Below are positions 44,544 through 54,909 of a stretch of DNA of 64,000 nt, piece after piece. Both the position numbers and the translations under genes were made by a program. This DNA is from Acinetobacter sp. ANC 4178 (GTDB lineage: Bacteria > Pseudomonadota > Gammaproteobacteria > Pseudomonadales > Moraxellaceae): contig NZ_SJOD01000006.1 in NCBI RefSeq assembly GCF_004331175.1, positions 248,001-312,000 of the forward strand, written 5' to 3'. Position 1 is the first letter of the stretch; every line of letters begins with the position of its first letter. The notes under the pieces were generated by a model. The model had not been told where the DNA came from, ran no database searches, and worked only from the letters and a program-made list of their open reading frames with translations.

Positions 44544-46259
44544 TTAGTGATCAGATGCGCCTGAAATACCAATACCTGTCATAGAGCGTACATACTGTGC
44601 ATCGAATGCTTTACGTTCTGCTTGAGCACGTGCAGAGTTATCTGTCACAGAGAACAACCAGCAGCAGAAGAACGCCAACGGCATTGCAAAGATTGCAGGA
44701 CCATTGAATGGGTTGATTGGCGTATCAGAAATACCCAATGTATCTACCCAAACTGCTTTCGCTAAGATAATCAGTACCACTGCAGTTACTAGACCGACCA
44801 AACCGCCAATCACTGCACCACGTGTAGTTAAACCTTTCCAGAACATTGATAATACAAGTACTGGGAAGTTCGCACATGCCGCTACTGAGAATGCTAAACC
44901 TACCATGAAGGCAACGTTTTGTTTTTCGAACAAAATACCCAAAATCATTGCAAAAATAGCTAAACCTAAAGTTGCAATTTTAGACATACGAAGTTCAGAT
45001 TCAGGAGTCGTTTGACCTTTCTTGAATACGTTTGCATACAAGTCATGCGAGATTGCTGAAGCACCAGACAATGTCAAACCTGCAACTACTGCAAGAATGG
45101 TTGCGAATGCTACTGCTGAAATGAAGCCCATGAACAAGTCACCGCCGAGTGCATCAGACAAGTGAACCGCAGCCATGTTGTTACCACCAACAAGCTCTAG
45201 CTTGCCAGTCATTGCCATTTTCGCAACATCAAGGAACTGTGGGTTGTTCGATACATAAAGGATCGCACCAAAGCCGATGATGAAAGTTAAAAGGTAGAAG
45301 TAACCGATAAAACCTGTTGCAACAACCACTGATTTACGTGCTTCTTTGGCATCTTTAACGGTAAAGAAACGCATTAAGATGTGAGGCAGACCTGCTGTAC
45401 CGAACATCAATGCAAGACCTAAAGAAATCGCATCAATTGGGTTCGCGGCAAGTTTACCAGGACCCATGATCTTGCCTGCTTCTTCTAAAGTAGTCTCATG
45501 TACTTTCGCAAAAACATCAATCGATTGAGAGAACATTTCAGAGAAGCTAAAGCCAACACCTTTCATGACCATGAATGCCATGAACGTTGCGCCAGACAAG
45601 AGCATTACTGCTTTAATAATCTGTACCCAAGTCGTTGCCAACATTCCACCGAAGATTACGTAAGCCATCATCAGAAGACCAACGATCACTACCGCAATGT
45701 TGTAGTTCAAGCCGAACAAAAGTTTGATTAGCTGACCCGCACCCACCATCTGAGCAATCAGATAGAATGCCACCACAACCAATGAACTGATTGCTGCAAG
45801 TGTACGTACTGGTTTTTCCGCTAAACGGAATGACACCACGTCAGATAAGTTGAACTTACCTAAGTTACGTAGACGTTCAGCCACCAAGAACAATACAACT
45901 GGCCAACCTACCATGAAACCCAATGAATACAGCAAGCCATCAAAACCTGAGCTGAAAACCATTGCGGAAATACCCAAGAATGACGCTGCGGACATATAGT
46001 CACCCGCAATTGCTAAACCATTTTGGAAACCTGAGATCCCACCACCTGCTGTATAGAAGTCCGTGGTACTGGTGGTTTGTTTTGCCGCCCATTTGGTAAT
46101 AAACAAGGTAAAACCAACAAAAATGGCGAACATGATAATCGCATGCCAGTTGGTCGCTTGCTGTTCAGCTGCACCTAAGTCTGGACTCGCAAGTGCAACA
46201 CTTGAAGCCAATAGGGTTGTTGCAGCGACTGTAAGTGCTTTCAATGAATTCCATTTCAT
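44544..46259 (-). CDS. actP: Acetate permease (cation/acetate symporter)
   Basis: 571 aa, sodium:solute symporter family with a cleavable signal peptide (LLASSVALA) followed by 13 TM helices, as in E. coli ActP. The family strings [20 protein letters not shown] and [18 protein letters not shown] are present. It takes up acetate and other short acids. Its ATG overlaps the yjcH stop (TAATG), so the two are coupled. Confidence 0.93.
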   Translation of the reverse strand: MKWNSLKALTVAATTLLASSVALASPDLGAAEQQATNWHAIIMFAIFVGFTLFITKWAAKQTTSTTDFYTAGGGISGFQNGLAIAGDYMSAASFLGISAMVFSSGFDGLLYSLGFMVGWPVVLFLVAERLRNLGKFNLSDVVSFRLAEKPVRTLAAISSLVVVAFYLIAQMVGAGQLIKLLFGLNYNIAVVIVGLLMMAYVIFGGMLATTWVQIIKAVMLLSGATFMAFMVMKGVGFSFSEMFSQSIDVFAKVHETTLEEAGKIMGPGKLAANPIDAISLGLALMFGTAGLPHILMRFFTVKDAKEARKSVVVATGFIGYFYLLTFIIGFGAILYVSNNPQFLDVAKMAMTGKLELVGGNNMAAVHLSDALGGDLFMGFISAVAFATILAVVAGLTLSGASAISHDLYANVFKKGQTTPESELRMSKIATLGLAIFAMILGILFEKQNVAFMVGLAFSVAACANFPVLVLSMFWKGLTTRGAVIGGLVGLVTAVVLIILAKAVWVDTLGISDTPINPFNGPAIFAMPLAFFCCWLFSVTDNSARAQAERKAFDAQYVRSMTGIGISGASDH

Positions 46260-46591
46260 TAGTGCTGTCCTTTCTCTTGCGCAATTGCTTTAACTTCACG
46301 CATTGCTTCTTCATTTAATGCATCGAGTTTGTTATTCGCGATATACGAATACACGGCACATAAAACAAAAGACAATACAATAATGCTTAGACCCAATGGC
46401 ATACCAATCGTGGTAACACCACCACTAAAGGAAGTCATTAAAAACGCTTTGTTGTAGCCAACCAACAACATGAAACCAACATACACCACTAACATAATGA
46501 CAGTCAGTGTCCAGCTGAGTTTACTTTTGCGACTGACCATTTCCTTAAATTTGGGATTTTGCAGAATTTGGTTTACCTGAACCTCATCCAT
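46259..46591 (-). CDS. yjcH: DUF485 membrane protein YjcH
   Basis: 110 aa with two TM helices in the middle; begins [19 protein letters not shown], a typical DUF485 N-terminus. It almost always precedes actP and probably assists it. The ribosome site is AGGAGCAAGATT. A shared acetate-locus site lies about 100 bp upstream (46689-46704). Confidence 0.9.
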   Translation of the reverse strand: MDEVQVNQILQNPKFKEMVSRKSKLSWTLTVIMLVVYVGFMLLVGYNKAFLMTSFSGGVTTIGMPLGLSIIVLSFVLCAVYSYIANNKLDALNEEAMREVKAIAQEKGQH

Positions 46592-46688
46592 AATCTTGCT
46601 CCTGTGAAGCGTCCAGCCATAGACGCATTTTTTAATTTGAATTATTTCGAATACAAACTTAACAATGTTGTAGGGTTCTTGTAATTTA

Positions 46689-46704
46689 GACTTTGGTCGT
46701 TAAA
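46689..46704. promoter_or_regulatory. Acetate-locus site 1 (yjcH/crbS intergenic)
   Basis: Read toward yjcH the site is TTTAACGACCAAAGTC. Similar sites stand upstream of acs and of the unknown gene at 50705, always in the same orientation relative to the gene. The LuxR-type regulator encoded at 51537 is the likely binder. Confidence 0.5.
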
Positions 46705-46776
46705 TTTTAAGCAAATCAAACTGCCATCAACTTGAATAGGCTATGATAAGCCCGTAACTCGGGACAATTCGGCACT

Positions 46777-49700
46777 ATGAACAGTTGGCTTATTATTGGC
46801 GTTCTCGCCCTTTACATCGTATTACTTTTTATTTGCGCCTTCTATGGCGAAAAACATGCAACTCGTCTCAGTACGCGCGGACGGATGCTGTTATTCAGCC
46901 TAACTTTAGGGGTGTATTGTTCTTCATGGACATTTTACGGTGCAACAGGTGCCGCAGTTCGGGAAGGCATAATCTTCCTGCCAATTTATTTAGGTCCTTT
47001 ACTGTTTGTTGCCTTAGGTTATGACATTTGGCGCAGACTCGGTCGTGTGCGTCAACACCATGCCATTTCTTCAATTGCCGACTTTATGGCAGCGCGCTAT
47101 GGGAAAAGTGGACCTTTAGCATCTCTGGTCACCATTTTGGCCGTCATTGCCATTATTCCCTATCTCGCACTACAACTACGTGCAATTGCCTTGAGTGCAA
47201 CCGTCATTTTGCAGCAAAACACGGGGTTGGAAAGCACCACCAACAGTGTGCTTTTTCTCACGGGGATTCTGGCTATTTTGGCCATGATTTTCGGAACGAG
47301 GCAAATTGCCAATACCGAACAGCATGGCGGATTAATGCTGGCTGTGGCGTTTGAATCTTTTGTCAAATTATTCGCTTTGCTGTGTGTCGCCATTTTCTTT
47401 GTATTCGCTGAGCCTGAAAACCTTGGGCAAATTTCGCATGATGTCGGCAAAACCTTCAAAGATGTTCAATTGTTTGGCGTACCTGAAACCTTCTGGGTGC
47501 AAACGCTCTTGGCTGCCTTAGCCATCATCTGTTTACCCCGCCAATTCCATGTGGCCGTGGTCGAATTACGTGATGAAAAACATATTCGTGGTGCACGTCG
47601 CTGGTTTGCCATTTATCTAATTCTAACCACCTTAGCAATTATTCCGATTGCCAGTTGGGCATTGCATGCTGCACCTGAATATTTAGCGATTCCCGATGTT
47701 GCAGTGCTGTCTCTACCCATTAGCTACAATCAGGATTGGCTCACCATCTTGGCATTTTTGGGTGGATTTTCTGCCTCGACAGGCATGCTATTGGTGTCTT
47801 CAGTCGCCTTGTCCATTATGCTCAGTAATGACCTGATCATGCCTGCGCTATGGCGCTTTAATTTTCTTTCTCGACATGATAAACGCATGCCTTTGGTGCT
47901 GAAATTTACTCGTCGCGTCTGTATTTTAGCGGTCATGCTGTTGGGCTTTTTATTCTTCCATTTCTTTAATGATATTGATCAGCTCTCTGTATTTGGCTTA
48001 TTGGCTTTTAGTGCTGTGGCACAATTTGCGCCTGCCTTGATTGGCGGTTTGTACTGGCGTGGTGGGAGTAAACAAGGCGTTTACGCAGGCTTAATTGTTG
48101 GTTTTATGATGTGGGCTTACACCCTACTGCTACCCACTATATTACGCAGCTTCCCCGAAGATTACACCACCTTCACCATGCAGTTCTTACTGCATGGCCC
48201 ATTCGGTCTGGGCTGGTTACGCCCAGAAGCCCTACTGGGTTTTGAATCTTTTGCGCCATTAACCCACGGCGTGATTTGGGCTTTAGGTCTCAACATTCTG
48301 TTATATATCTGGATTTCTCGTATTTTCCGACCAAGTATTGCCGAACAGATTCAAGCCGAAAGTTTCTTTTATTATGAAACCAAACCTTTACCCGCCCAGA
48401 ATCCATCTTCTGAAATCAATTATTTACACCATGATGTGGCGCGTTTAAAAGTTGCAGACTTAATTACCTTAGCCAAACGCATTACTGGAGATGGGCCTGC
48501 AACCCGAGCATTTGAACAATTCTGTCTACAAAACAATGTGGTTTTAAATGCCAACAGCAGCGCGAATGGCATGTGGTGGCGCTTTACCGAACAATATTTG
48601 GCAGGCACCATTGGCGCGGCATCTGCACGGACCTTATTAACGACCGCGATGGTCAATAATGGCTTAGCTTTGGGGCAAGTGGCCAATATTTTAGACCAAG
48701 CCTCTCAATGGCAACGCTTTAATCAAAACCTGATTATGACCATGATCGATCACATGACCCAAGGCGTGAGTGTGGTCGATGAAAACATGTGCTTGGTGGC
48801 ATGGAATAATCAATATCTTAAATTATTCGATTATCCTAAAGATCTGGCCTATGTCGGCTGCCCAATTGCCGATTTAATTCGTTATAACGCAGAGCGTGGT
48901 GAATGTGGGCCAGGTTCCGTTGAAGAACATGTGCGTAAACGTATTCACTGGATGAAAGTCGGCAGTGCGCACGAATTTGAACGGATTCGTAAAGATGGTC
49001 GTGTCATTCAAATGCGGGGTAATCCAATTGAAGGCGGGGGGTTTGTAACCACCTTCGCCGACATTACTGCATTCCGAGAAAATGAAGCGATGCTAGAGGC
49101 ACGGGTGCAAGATCGTACCCAACAGCTTGCTGATGCTTTGACCGAACAGCAATTGGCACGTGAACAGGCCGATAAAGCCAATATGTCAAAAAGCCGCTTT
49201 ATTGCCGCAGCCAGTCATGACCTGCTACAACCCATGCATGCTGCACGTTTGTTCAGTACCGCTTTGGAACAAAGTGTTCAATCCGAAGAAGACCGTCAAA
49301 CCTTACAACAACTCGATCGCGCCTTGCATGGTGCAGAAAGTATGTTATCGGCATTATTGGATATTGCCCGCTTAGAAGGCGGGACTATTCAACCAAAACG
49401 TCAAGCCTATCCACTACATGACTTGTTGAGCGACTTAGAATTACAGTTTAAGTCAATTGCCGCACAACGCGGGATTCAACTGCATGTACATGATGCTCAG
49501 TTCTGGATTGATACCGACCCGCAATGGATTCGCCGTATTATTCAGAACTTTGTTAGCAATGCCTTACGCTATACTGCCAAAGGACGTGTCATTGTCGGTG
49601 TTTTACGTGCTTCAGAACGTCCACAGCATATTCGGATTGGGGTTTGGGACACTGGACCTGGTATTGCCGAAGAGCAACGAATCAAGCTGTTTCAAGAATT

Positions 49701-50268
49701 CGAGCGTTGCGGACACACCTCCCCTTGGGGGGAACAAGGGCTAGGTCTCGGTCTGGCAATCGTACAACGCATGACGGGACTGTTAGATTATCCAGTACAT
49801 GTCTATTCTGAACTTGGGAAAGGCTCCTGCTTCATGATTGAAGTGCCTGTAGTCGCAGCACCTAAGATCATTGCGACCCCTATACAAGCAGTACCCTTGA
49901 AAACCAAAGCTTATAAGATTCTATGTTTGGATAATGATGAAACCATTCTGGAAGGAATGAGTACCTTACTGACCAAATGGGGCTATCAAGTGTTTAAAGC
50001 CACAGAGCCAGAGCACGCCCTTACCCTGATTCAACAAGAAAACATTCAGGTTTGGTTGGTCGATCAACATTTAAATGATGAGAAAATGGGACTAGACTTT
50101 ATTTTACAAAATCGTCAAGAAAAAGTACCCGTCGCACTCATTACGGCAGACTCTGATCCTGAATTGCCACAGACTTTAAAAGAACTGAATATCGTCTTGT
50201 TAAGAAAACCGTTAAAACCTGCATCGCTCAGATCATGGTTATCTGGACTGAAAATTTCTAGCGATTAA
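46777..50268 (+). CDS. crbS: Hybrid sensor histidine kinase with sodium:solute symporter domain (CrbS/MxtR type)
   Basis: 1163 aa. Order: an SSS transporter-like domain with about 13 TM (1-530); a STAC-like linker (about 545-640, with KVADLITLAKRITGDGPATR); a PAS domain (about 655-765); HisKA with His814 in AAASHDLLQPMHAARL; an HATPase domain with DTGPGIAEEQ and GEQGLGLGLAI; and a receiver with Asp1096 (WLVDQHL). This architecture is that of CrbS in Vibrio and MxtR in Pseudomonas, which control the acetate switch. Lying beside actP-yjcH and near acs supports this. The symporter domain may sense flux of the substrate. Confidence 0.88.
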   Translation: MNSWLIIGVLALYIVLLFICAFYGEKHATRLSTRGRMLLFSLTLGVYCSSWTFYGATGAAVREGIIFLPIYLGPLLFVALGYDIWRRLGRVRQHHAISSIADFMAARYGKSGPLASLVTILAVIAIIPYLALQLRAIALSATVILQQNTGLESTTNSVLFLTGILAILAMIFGTRQIANTEQHGGLMLAVAFESFVKLFALLCVAIFFVFAEPENLGQISHDVGKTFKDVQLFGVPETFWVQTLLAALAIICLPRQFHVAVVELRDEKHIRGARRWFAIYLILTTLAIIPIASWALHAAPEYLAIPDVAVLSLPISYNQDWLTILAFLGGFSASTGMLLVSSVALSIMLSNDLIMPALWRFNFLSRHDKRMPLVLKFTRRVCILAVMLLGFLFFHFFNDIDQLSVFGLLAFSAVAQFAPALIGGLYWRGGSKQGVYAGLIVGFMMWAYTLLLPTILRSFPEDYTTFTMQFLLHGPFGLGWLRPEALLGFESFAPLTHGVIWALGLNILLYIWISRIFRPSIAEQIQAESFFYYETKPLPAQNPSSEINYLHHDVARLKVADLITLAKRITGDGPATRAFEQFCLQNNVVLNANSSANGMWWRFTEQYLAGTIGAASARTLLTTAMVNNGLALGQVANILDQASQWQRFNQNLIMTMIDHMTQGVSVVDENMCLVAWNNQYLKLFDYPKDLAYVGCPIADLIRYNAERGECGPGSVEEHVRKRIHWMKVGSAHEFERIRKDGRVIQMRGNPIEGGGFVTTFADITAFRENEAMLEARVQDRTQQLADALTEQQLAREQADKANMSKSRFIAAASHDLLQPMHAARLFSTALEQSVQSEEDRQTLQQLDRALHGAESMLSALLDIARLEGGTIQPKRQAYPLHDLLSDLELQFKSIAAQRGIQLHVHDAQFWIDTDPQWIRRIIQNFVSNALRYTAKGRVIVGVLRASERPQHIRIGVWDTGPGIAEEQRIKLFQEFERCGHTSPWGEQGLGLGLAIVQRMTGLLDYPVHVYSELGKGSCFMIEVPVVAAPKIIATPIQAVPLKTKAYKILCLDNDETILEGMSTLLTKWGYQVFKATEPEHALTLIQQENIQVWLVDQHLNDEKMGLDFILQNRQEKVPVALITADSDPELPQTLKELNIVLLRKPLKPASLRSWLSGLKISSD

Positions 50269-50286
50269 ATTCCGAGAGCATCATTC

Positions 50287-50321
50287 TACGGTGCATTTGG
50301 CCTGTTCTGAATGCACCGTTT
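50287..50321 (+). terminator. Terminator of the hybrid kinase gene
   Basis: ACGGTGCATT-N12-AATGCACCGT, a perfect 10-bp stem followed by TTTACTTT. Confidence 0.75.
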
Positions 50322-50325
50322 TACT

Positions 50326-50704
50326 TTAAAATGCCAAATGTGACCTCAGCAACGGCAAAAAAAATTAAACCCATTTCACTTCCAACCCCATCATATAAAA
50401 TTAAATTATTGAAAATAAGAAAATTACAAAAAATCAGGGAGTCATTCTCGCATTTTGTTTTTTTGGCTATGGCAGATTCATTCAGGTTACATTAATGTAC
50501 AGTTGTACACTTGGTTACAAAATTTCAAGTTCATCATTTTATTGATATTTATTACTTATTTTTCACCATCTACGACTTTAGTCTTATACATTTTCTAAAG
50601 CAGAAATTCCATAAATGAGGACATCCCCGAGCAAAAAAATTCACAAGACAAATCGCTCAATTGTCAATGCTCGCCCACATTGCACAAGCTTTCAGGAGAC
50701 CTCA
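50326..50704. promoter_or_regulatory. Promoter region of the unknown gene at 50705
   Basis: AT-rich DNA with no other frame. It holds acetate-locus site 2 (TACGACTTTAGTC at 50571-50583), about 120 bp before the ATG. No clear -35/-10 pair can be chosen among many AT-rich candidates. Confidence 0.45.
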
Positions 50705-51472
50705 ATGAACATTTCTGAAATGGTTCCACATGATTTACATCAAGCACAACAGTTTCATCGACTTTATGGTGTGAATGCACTACTGCCCGATATTGATTGG
50801 AATCATGTTTTTGAACAAAGTAAAATTACCCCCACTCATGTTGAAGCACTAAATACCCTCTATCAAAATGCCGTCCCACTTGCGTTGCAAGTTTTTGATG
50901 AACTCAATTTTGATGTGTTCACCCCTGCCGAATATAAACCACAAGGACTAGGGCTGTTTGAAAAACTCACACTACAAGAGGAAAAACTGTTACAAGTGCT
51001 TCAAGCCGAAACACGTAGTTTAAGCCCTGCGATTCGTCACCAAATTTGGAGCATGTTACTACGTGGCGGTGCTGTACTGGTTTTCAAAGCATGGTTAGGT
51101 AAAGTCAAAACCAATTTAGACCAGTTAGATACCAGCCAATTTGATGAACTGTCTGACCTGCTCTTTATTAAAACGCCACCGATTGAATTGGCAAATTGGC
51201 TCATGGTCGATGTGAATGATCCGTATGATCACATCTTTCTGATGCATGACAATCAAATCTATCTCGACCGCTTTAACAGTTTAGAAACCGCTGCATTGTT
51301 TGTAGATTTAGGGGTCTATGACGCCGCATTCTTGAGTCTGCGCGATGATCGCGTCGCAGAATATTTGAAATCGAAAGGTTATATTAGCCAAGAACAAATT
51401 GATGAATTGGAATGTGCACTGAATCCACTCTATTGTGACAACACCATGCACAAACAAGACTTTTTGGCTTAA
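50705..51472 (+). CDS. Protein of unknown function in the acetate-switch locus
   Basis: 255 aa, no family recognised. It is soluble: no signal peptide and no long hydrophobic stretch. It is acidic, Leu-rich and probably mostly helical. The C-terminal half has a region (DDRVAEYLKSKGYISQEQID) like a short helix-turn-helix or docking segment. Start chosen at 50705 with AGGAGACCTCA; a longer frame to 50615 has no such site. It sits between the hybrid kinase and the convergent LuxR-type regulator, and an acetate-locus site lies upstream, so it may belong to that regulon. Confidence 0.8.
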   Translation: MNISEMVPHDLHQAQQFHRLYGVNALLPDIDWNHVFEQSKITPTHVEALNTLYQNAVPLALQVFDELNFDVFTPAEYKPQGLGLFEKLTLQEEKLLQVLQAETRSLSPAIRHQIWSMLLRGGAVLVFKAWLGKVKTNLDQLDTSQFDELSDLLFIKTPPIELANWLMVDVNDPYDHIFLMHDNQIYLDRFNSLETAALFVDLGVYDAAFLSLRDDRVAEYLKSKGYISQEQIDELECALNPLYCDNTMHKQDFLA

Positions 51473-51490
51473 TCCCGTTTTATACAGATA

Positions 51491-51523
51491 AAAATAAAGA
51501 CCTCTAAAAGGTCTTTATTTTTT
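51491..51523. terminator. Bidirectional terminator, unknown gene / crbR
   Basis: AAAATAAAGACCT-CTAAA-AGGTCTTTATTTT with further T, between convergent genes. Confidence 0.85.
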
Positions 51524-51536
51524 GCAATTCATCGCA

Positions 51537-52187
51537 TTACATTTTCTTTTCATCAATATTCAGCGCATTAATTGCCAGTACCGCCTGAGTACGATTTTGC
51601 ACGCCTAATTTACGGAAAATGGCAGTCACGTGCGCTTTAATCGTGGCTTCTGATACATCCAGTTCATAGGCAATCTGCTTATTGAGCAAACCTTCCGCAA
51701 CCATCATTAACACGCGGAACTGTTGTGGCGTAAGCGATTGAATACGCTCTGCCAATTCAGTTTCATCTGCTGCACGCGGATCAAAACTCATATTGGTTGG
51801 TAAATTTGGTGGTAACCAGATTTCACCTTCTAAGACTTGGCGAATTGCTTCGCCAATATGACTCGGATGCGCTGACTTCGGAATATAACCCATGGCACCA
51901 TGCGCAATGGCACGCTGAATAATAGACACTTCTTCATGCGCCGAAACCACAATAATCGGCAATGAAGGATGTTGTGCGCGGACATGAACCAATGCAGAAA
52001 AACCTGAAGCACCAGGCAAATTTAAGTCTAATAAGACCAAATCAGGTTCAGGGCCTTTTTCTAAACGTTCATAAAATTCATTTACTGCGGCAGTCTCATT
52101 AATTTGGGCTTGAGGTAAGCTATAGCGAACGGCTTGAATCAAAGCATGACGAAACAACGGATGATCATCAACGATTAAAATATTCAT
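51537..52187 (-). CDS. crbR: LuxR-type response regulator (CrbR/ErdR type)
   Basis: 216 aa. The receiver domain has Asp7-Asp8, the phosphoacceptor Asp54 (LVLLDLNLP) and the switch Lys in GYIPKSAHP. The C-terminal LuxR helix-turn-helix contains LTPQQFRVLMMVAEGLLNKQ and ELDVSEATIKAHVTAI. This is the NarL class. Its proximity to the hybrid kinase, actP and acs points to the acetate-switch regulator, which in Vibrio and Pseudomonas activates acs. No clear ribosome site is seen before its ATG. Confidence 0.85.
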   Translation of the reverse strand: MNILIVDDHPLFRHALIQAVRYSLPQAQINETAAVNEFYERLEKGPEPDLVLLDLNLPGASGFSALVHVRAQHPSLPIIVVSAHEEVSIIQRAIAHGAMGYIPKSAHPSHIGEAIRQVLEGEIWLPPNLPTNMSFDPRAADETELAERIQSLTPQQFRVLMMVAEGLLNKQIAYELDVSEATIKAHVTAIFRKLGVQNRTQAVLAINALNIDEKKM

Positions 52188-52555
52188 AAGCAGCGTAAGA
52201 GATCTAGTGCACAGTAATTCTTATTCTAACCATACATGTGCCCTTAAGGATATGCAAATATTAACTATTTTTTAAATAACTACAAAAAATAGGGAAATCA
52301 TCAAGATTCGGTTTTTCAAAAAGTTAAAAAACAAATCTATATTTCCTATAAATCTAATTCACAAATTAAAAATTCTTATTCATTTACAATATAAATTGAT
52401 AATTCAAGCAATTAATTCCTGTAATTGCTGCGAATGCTCTTATTTTTAGCCATATCTTAAAATCAGATAATCAATCTGCTTTTCCTTATTTTACAGCCGC
52501 TTTGCTCCTGTTGATAAATAGCAAATATTCCAAGATTGCTTTTAGGTTATTTGCT
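52188..52555. promoter_or_regulatory. AT-rich divergent region crbR / reductase gene
   Basis: 368 bp without a gene. It contains the dyad AGCAATTA-ATTCCTG-TAATTGCT (52407-52429), a perfect 8-bp inverted repeat about 130 bp before the reductase start, a possible operator for the sulfur genes. A sigma-54 promoter of the kind used by SfnR was looked for and not seen. Confidence 0.4.
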
Positions 52556-53290
52556 ATGTCATTTTCTCATCAAACCAAACCACTCAATATTGTCGCTGTG
52601 TCGGGCGGTTTAAATACACCGTCTAAAACTGAAGCTTTAGTTCAAGAAATTCTTAATGAATTGAGTGCTGCCACACCAATTAATGTTCATTTTATTAAAT
52701 TCAGCGAAATTGGGCATTTATTGGGAGGGGCTATTTATCGCCACCAATTGCCACAACGCATTCAGGACGATTTGGCTGCCGTTGAAGCAGCCGATGCATT
52801 GATTGTGGGAACACCCGTTTATCGTGCTTCATTTACAGGACTTTTCAAGCATTTTTTTGACTTTGTCGAACAGACTGCATTGGTGGATGTCCCTGTATTA
52901 TTGGCTGCATCAGGGGGTAGCGATCGTCATGCCTTGGTGTTGGAACACCAACTCCGTCCACTGTTTAGCTTTTTCCAAGCGCAAACACTACCCATTGGCG
53001 TCTATGCCACAGACCGTGATTTCACTCCTGAATATAGCATTCACAGTGAACTGCTGCGTGACCGTATTACGCTGGCCGTTGCGCGTGCCTTACCTATTTT
53101 GGAATGGGCGCCAGCCAAAGGGCAACGTGCCGATGTCATCAAAGAAAAATCACAACACGCCAATCAAACTTTGGGCATTAACACGCAAATTGAGCAAGCT
53201 GAAGTTTTACCTTCTGCCGCAGTGCCTAGTTTAGATGCTGCAGAATCACGCTTGCATGCCAAGAAAACACCACATAGCCATGTCGCATAA
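52556..53290 (+). CDS. NADH-dependent FMN reductase (MsuE/SsuE type)
   Basis: 244 aa flavodoxin-fold reductase. The FMN site is IVAVSGGLNTPSKTEALVQE, with ALIVGTPVYRASFTGLFKHF for the phosphate/isoalloxazine contacts. It supplies reduced FMN to the monooxygenase encoded 27 bp downstream. It has a C-terminal extension of about 50 residues beyond the usual SsuE length, polar and probably disordered. The ATG at 52556 is chosen over an in-frame TTG at 52502. Confidence 0.85.
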   Translation: MSFSHQTKPLNIVAVSGGLNTPSKTEALVQEILNELSAATPINVHFIKFSEIGHLLGGAIYRHQLPQRIQDDLAAVEAADALIVGTPVYRASFTGLFKHFFDFVEQTALVDVPVLLAASGGSDRHALVLEHQLRPLFSFFQAQTLPIGVYATDRDFTPEYSIHSELLRDRITLAVARALPILEWAPAKGQRADVIKEKSQHANQTLGINTQIEQAEVLPSAAVPSLDAAESRLHAKKTPHSHVA

Positions 53291-53317
53291 ACATTAAAAT
53301 CTTCTGAGGGTTTCCGC

Positions 53318-54415
53318 ATGACACAACATAATGACGTTCTCTTTGCCTATTGGGTGCCCAATGTCAGTGGTGGCTTGGTCGTCAGTAATATCGAACAGCG
53401 TACCGATTGGAGCTATGACTACAATGTTCGTTTAGCACAAACGGCGGAACAAAATGGCTTTGCCTATGCATTGACCCAAATTCGCTTTACCGCAGGTTAT
53501 GGTGCAGAAAATCAACATGAGTCGGTCAGTTTTAGTCAGGGCCTATTGGCGAAAACAGAAAAGCTCAAAGTTATTGCGGCGATTTTGCCCGGCCCTTGGA
53601 AACCGGCTTTGGCAGCAAAACAATTGGCCACCATTGATCACTTATCACAAGGGCGTATTGCAATTAATGTGGTCAGTGGTTGGTTTAAAGGGGAATTTGA
53701 TGCCATCGGTGAGGAATGGCCTGAGCATGATCAACGCTATGTCCGTTCAGAAGAATTTATTCGTACCTTAAAAGGGGTTTGGACACAAAACAATTATCAT
53801 TTTGATGGGAAGTACTATCAGTTTAAAGACTATACCTTGTCGCCAAAACCCGTACAAAAGCCACATATTGAAATCTTTCAGGGCGGTAGTTCTCGTGCTG
53901 CGCGTGACATGGCAGCACGGGTTTCGGACTGGTATTTCACCAATGGCAATACCCCTGAAGAACTGAAAAAACAAATTGATGATATTCGTGAAAAAGCCAA
54001 GTTGAATGGTCATCAGGTCAAAATTGGGGTAAATGCCTTCATTATTGCCCGTGATACAGAACAAGAAGCTCAAGCAGTCTTACAGGAAATTATTGCCAAG
54101 GCCAATATTCCGGCAGTACACGCCTTTGGTGAAGCCACACGTGAAGCTGGTGCAGCAAGCATAGAAGGCGAAGGCAATTGGGCAAAATCGACCTTTGAAG
54201 ATTTGGTGCAATACAACGATGGGTTTAAAACCAATCTGATTGGCACACCCGAACAAATTGCCCAGCGGATTGTTGAATTAAAACAAGTGGGGGTAGATCT
54301 AATTTTATCTGGCTTCTTACATTTTATTGAAGAAGTCGAATACTTCGGCGCAAAGGTGTTGCCCTTGGTTCGTGAACTTGAAGCACAACAGCGTGTACAA
54401 GCAAAGTCTGCTTAG
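53318..54415 (+). CDS. sfnG: Dimethylsulfone monooxygenase
   Basis: 365 aa, FMNH2-dependent luciferase-like monooxygenase. It matches Pseudomonas SfnG closely in AYWVPNVSGGLVVSNIEQRT, PGPWKPALAAKQLATIDHL and EIFQGGSSRAARDMAARVSD. SfnG converts dimethylsulfone to methanesulfinate, giving access to sulfur during sulfate starvation. It is co-transcribed with the FMN reductase; GAGGG-TTTCCGC precedes the ATG. The usual regulator SfnR and the partner monooxygenases are absent from this window. Confidence 0.92.
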   Translation: MTQHNDVLFAYWVPNVSGGLVVSNIEQRTDWSYDYNVRLAQTAEQNGFAYALTQIRFTAGYGAENQHESVSFSQGLLAKTEKLKVIAAILPGPWKPALAAKQLATIDHLSQGRIAINVVSGWFKGEFDAIGEEWPEHDQRYVRSEEFIRTLKGVWTQNNYHFDGKYYQFKDYTLSPKPVQKPHIEIFQGGSSRAARDMAARVSDWYFTNGNTPEELKKQIDDIREKAKLNGHQVKIGVNAFIIARDTEQEAQAVLQEIIAKANIPAVHAFGEATREAGAASIEGEGNWAKSTFEDLVQYNDGFKTNLIGTPEQIAQRIVELKQVGVDLILSGFLHFIEEVEYFGAKVLPLVRELEAQQRVQAKSA

Positions 54416-54481
54416 GTGTTACATTACAATTTAAGCAGACTGATTTCATGCACCGATAACAACAATAACATGGCAACACCA

Positions 54482-54516
54482 AATTTCCCCTGAGGCTCGG
54501 CTTAGGGGATTTTTTT
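54482..54516 (+). terminator. Terminator of the sulfone operon
   Basis: TCCCCTGAG-GCTCGG-CTTAGGGGA followed by a run of seven T. Confidence 0.85.
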
Positions 54517-54573
54517 GAGTAACGTAGATTTAAATCACCGAAGTAAGCGTAATGTCGGTTTGAATATTCAGTC

Positions 54574-54909
54574 TTAAAACACTCTAGAACTTTGCATATA
54601 ATCTGCGGTCACCTGATTCAAACTGTCCAAAATCAGGTCTTTTTGACCCGTCTGAATTGCACTGTCCAATTTTAACATATAGTCCAATAACTGCTGTTTG
54701 GCAGCTTGGGCAAACTCAGAGGTGACGGCTTGATCTTCGTAGAGTAAAACGTAATTTTTAGCAAATCCGTAAATTAGAAATAAAGCAGTTTGTTCAGATG
54801 AATCTGTCGCAAGTGGAATACTTTGCTCGCAGACCTGTTTGAGTTGTTTGAAGGCATCTGTGCCAGAAGAGAGCGTTTGGAATTGCGTCAAAATCGATTG
54901 AAAAATCAT
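54574..54909 (-). CDS. Small helical protein of unknown function
   Basis: 111 aa, not recognised. Soluble, Gln/Leu-rich, probably a helical bundle (FQTLSSGTDAFKQLKQVCEQ; AAKQQLLDYMLKLDSAIQTG). No signal peptide. GAGGAT eight to nine bases before the ATG supports translation. It lies alone between sfnG and acs on the minus strand. Confidence 0.7.
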   Translation of the reverse strand: MIFQSILTQFQTLSSGTDAFKQLKQVCEQSIPLATDSSEQTALFLIYGFAKNYVLLYEDQAVTSEFAQAAKQQLLDYMLKLDSAIQTGQKDLILDSLNQVTADYMQSSRVF

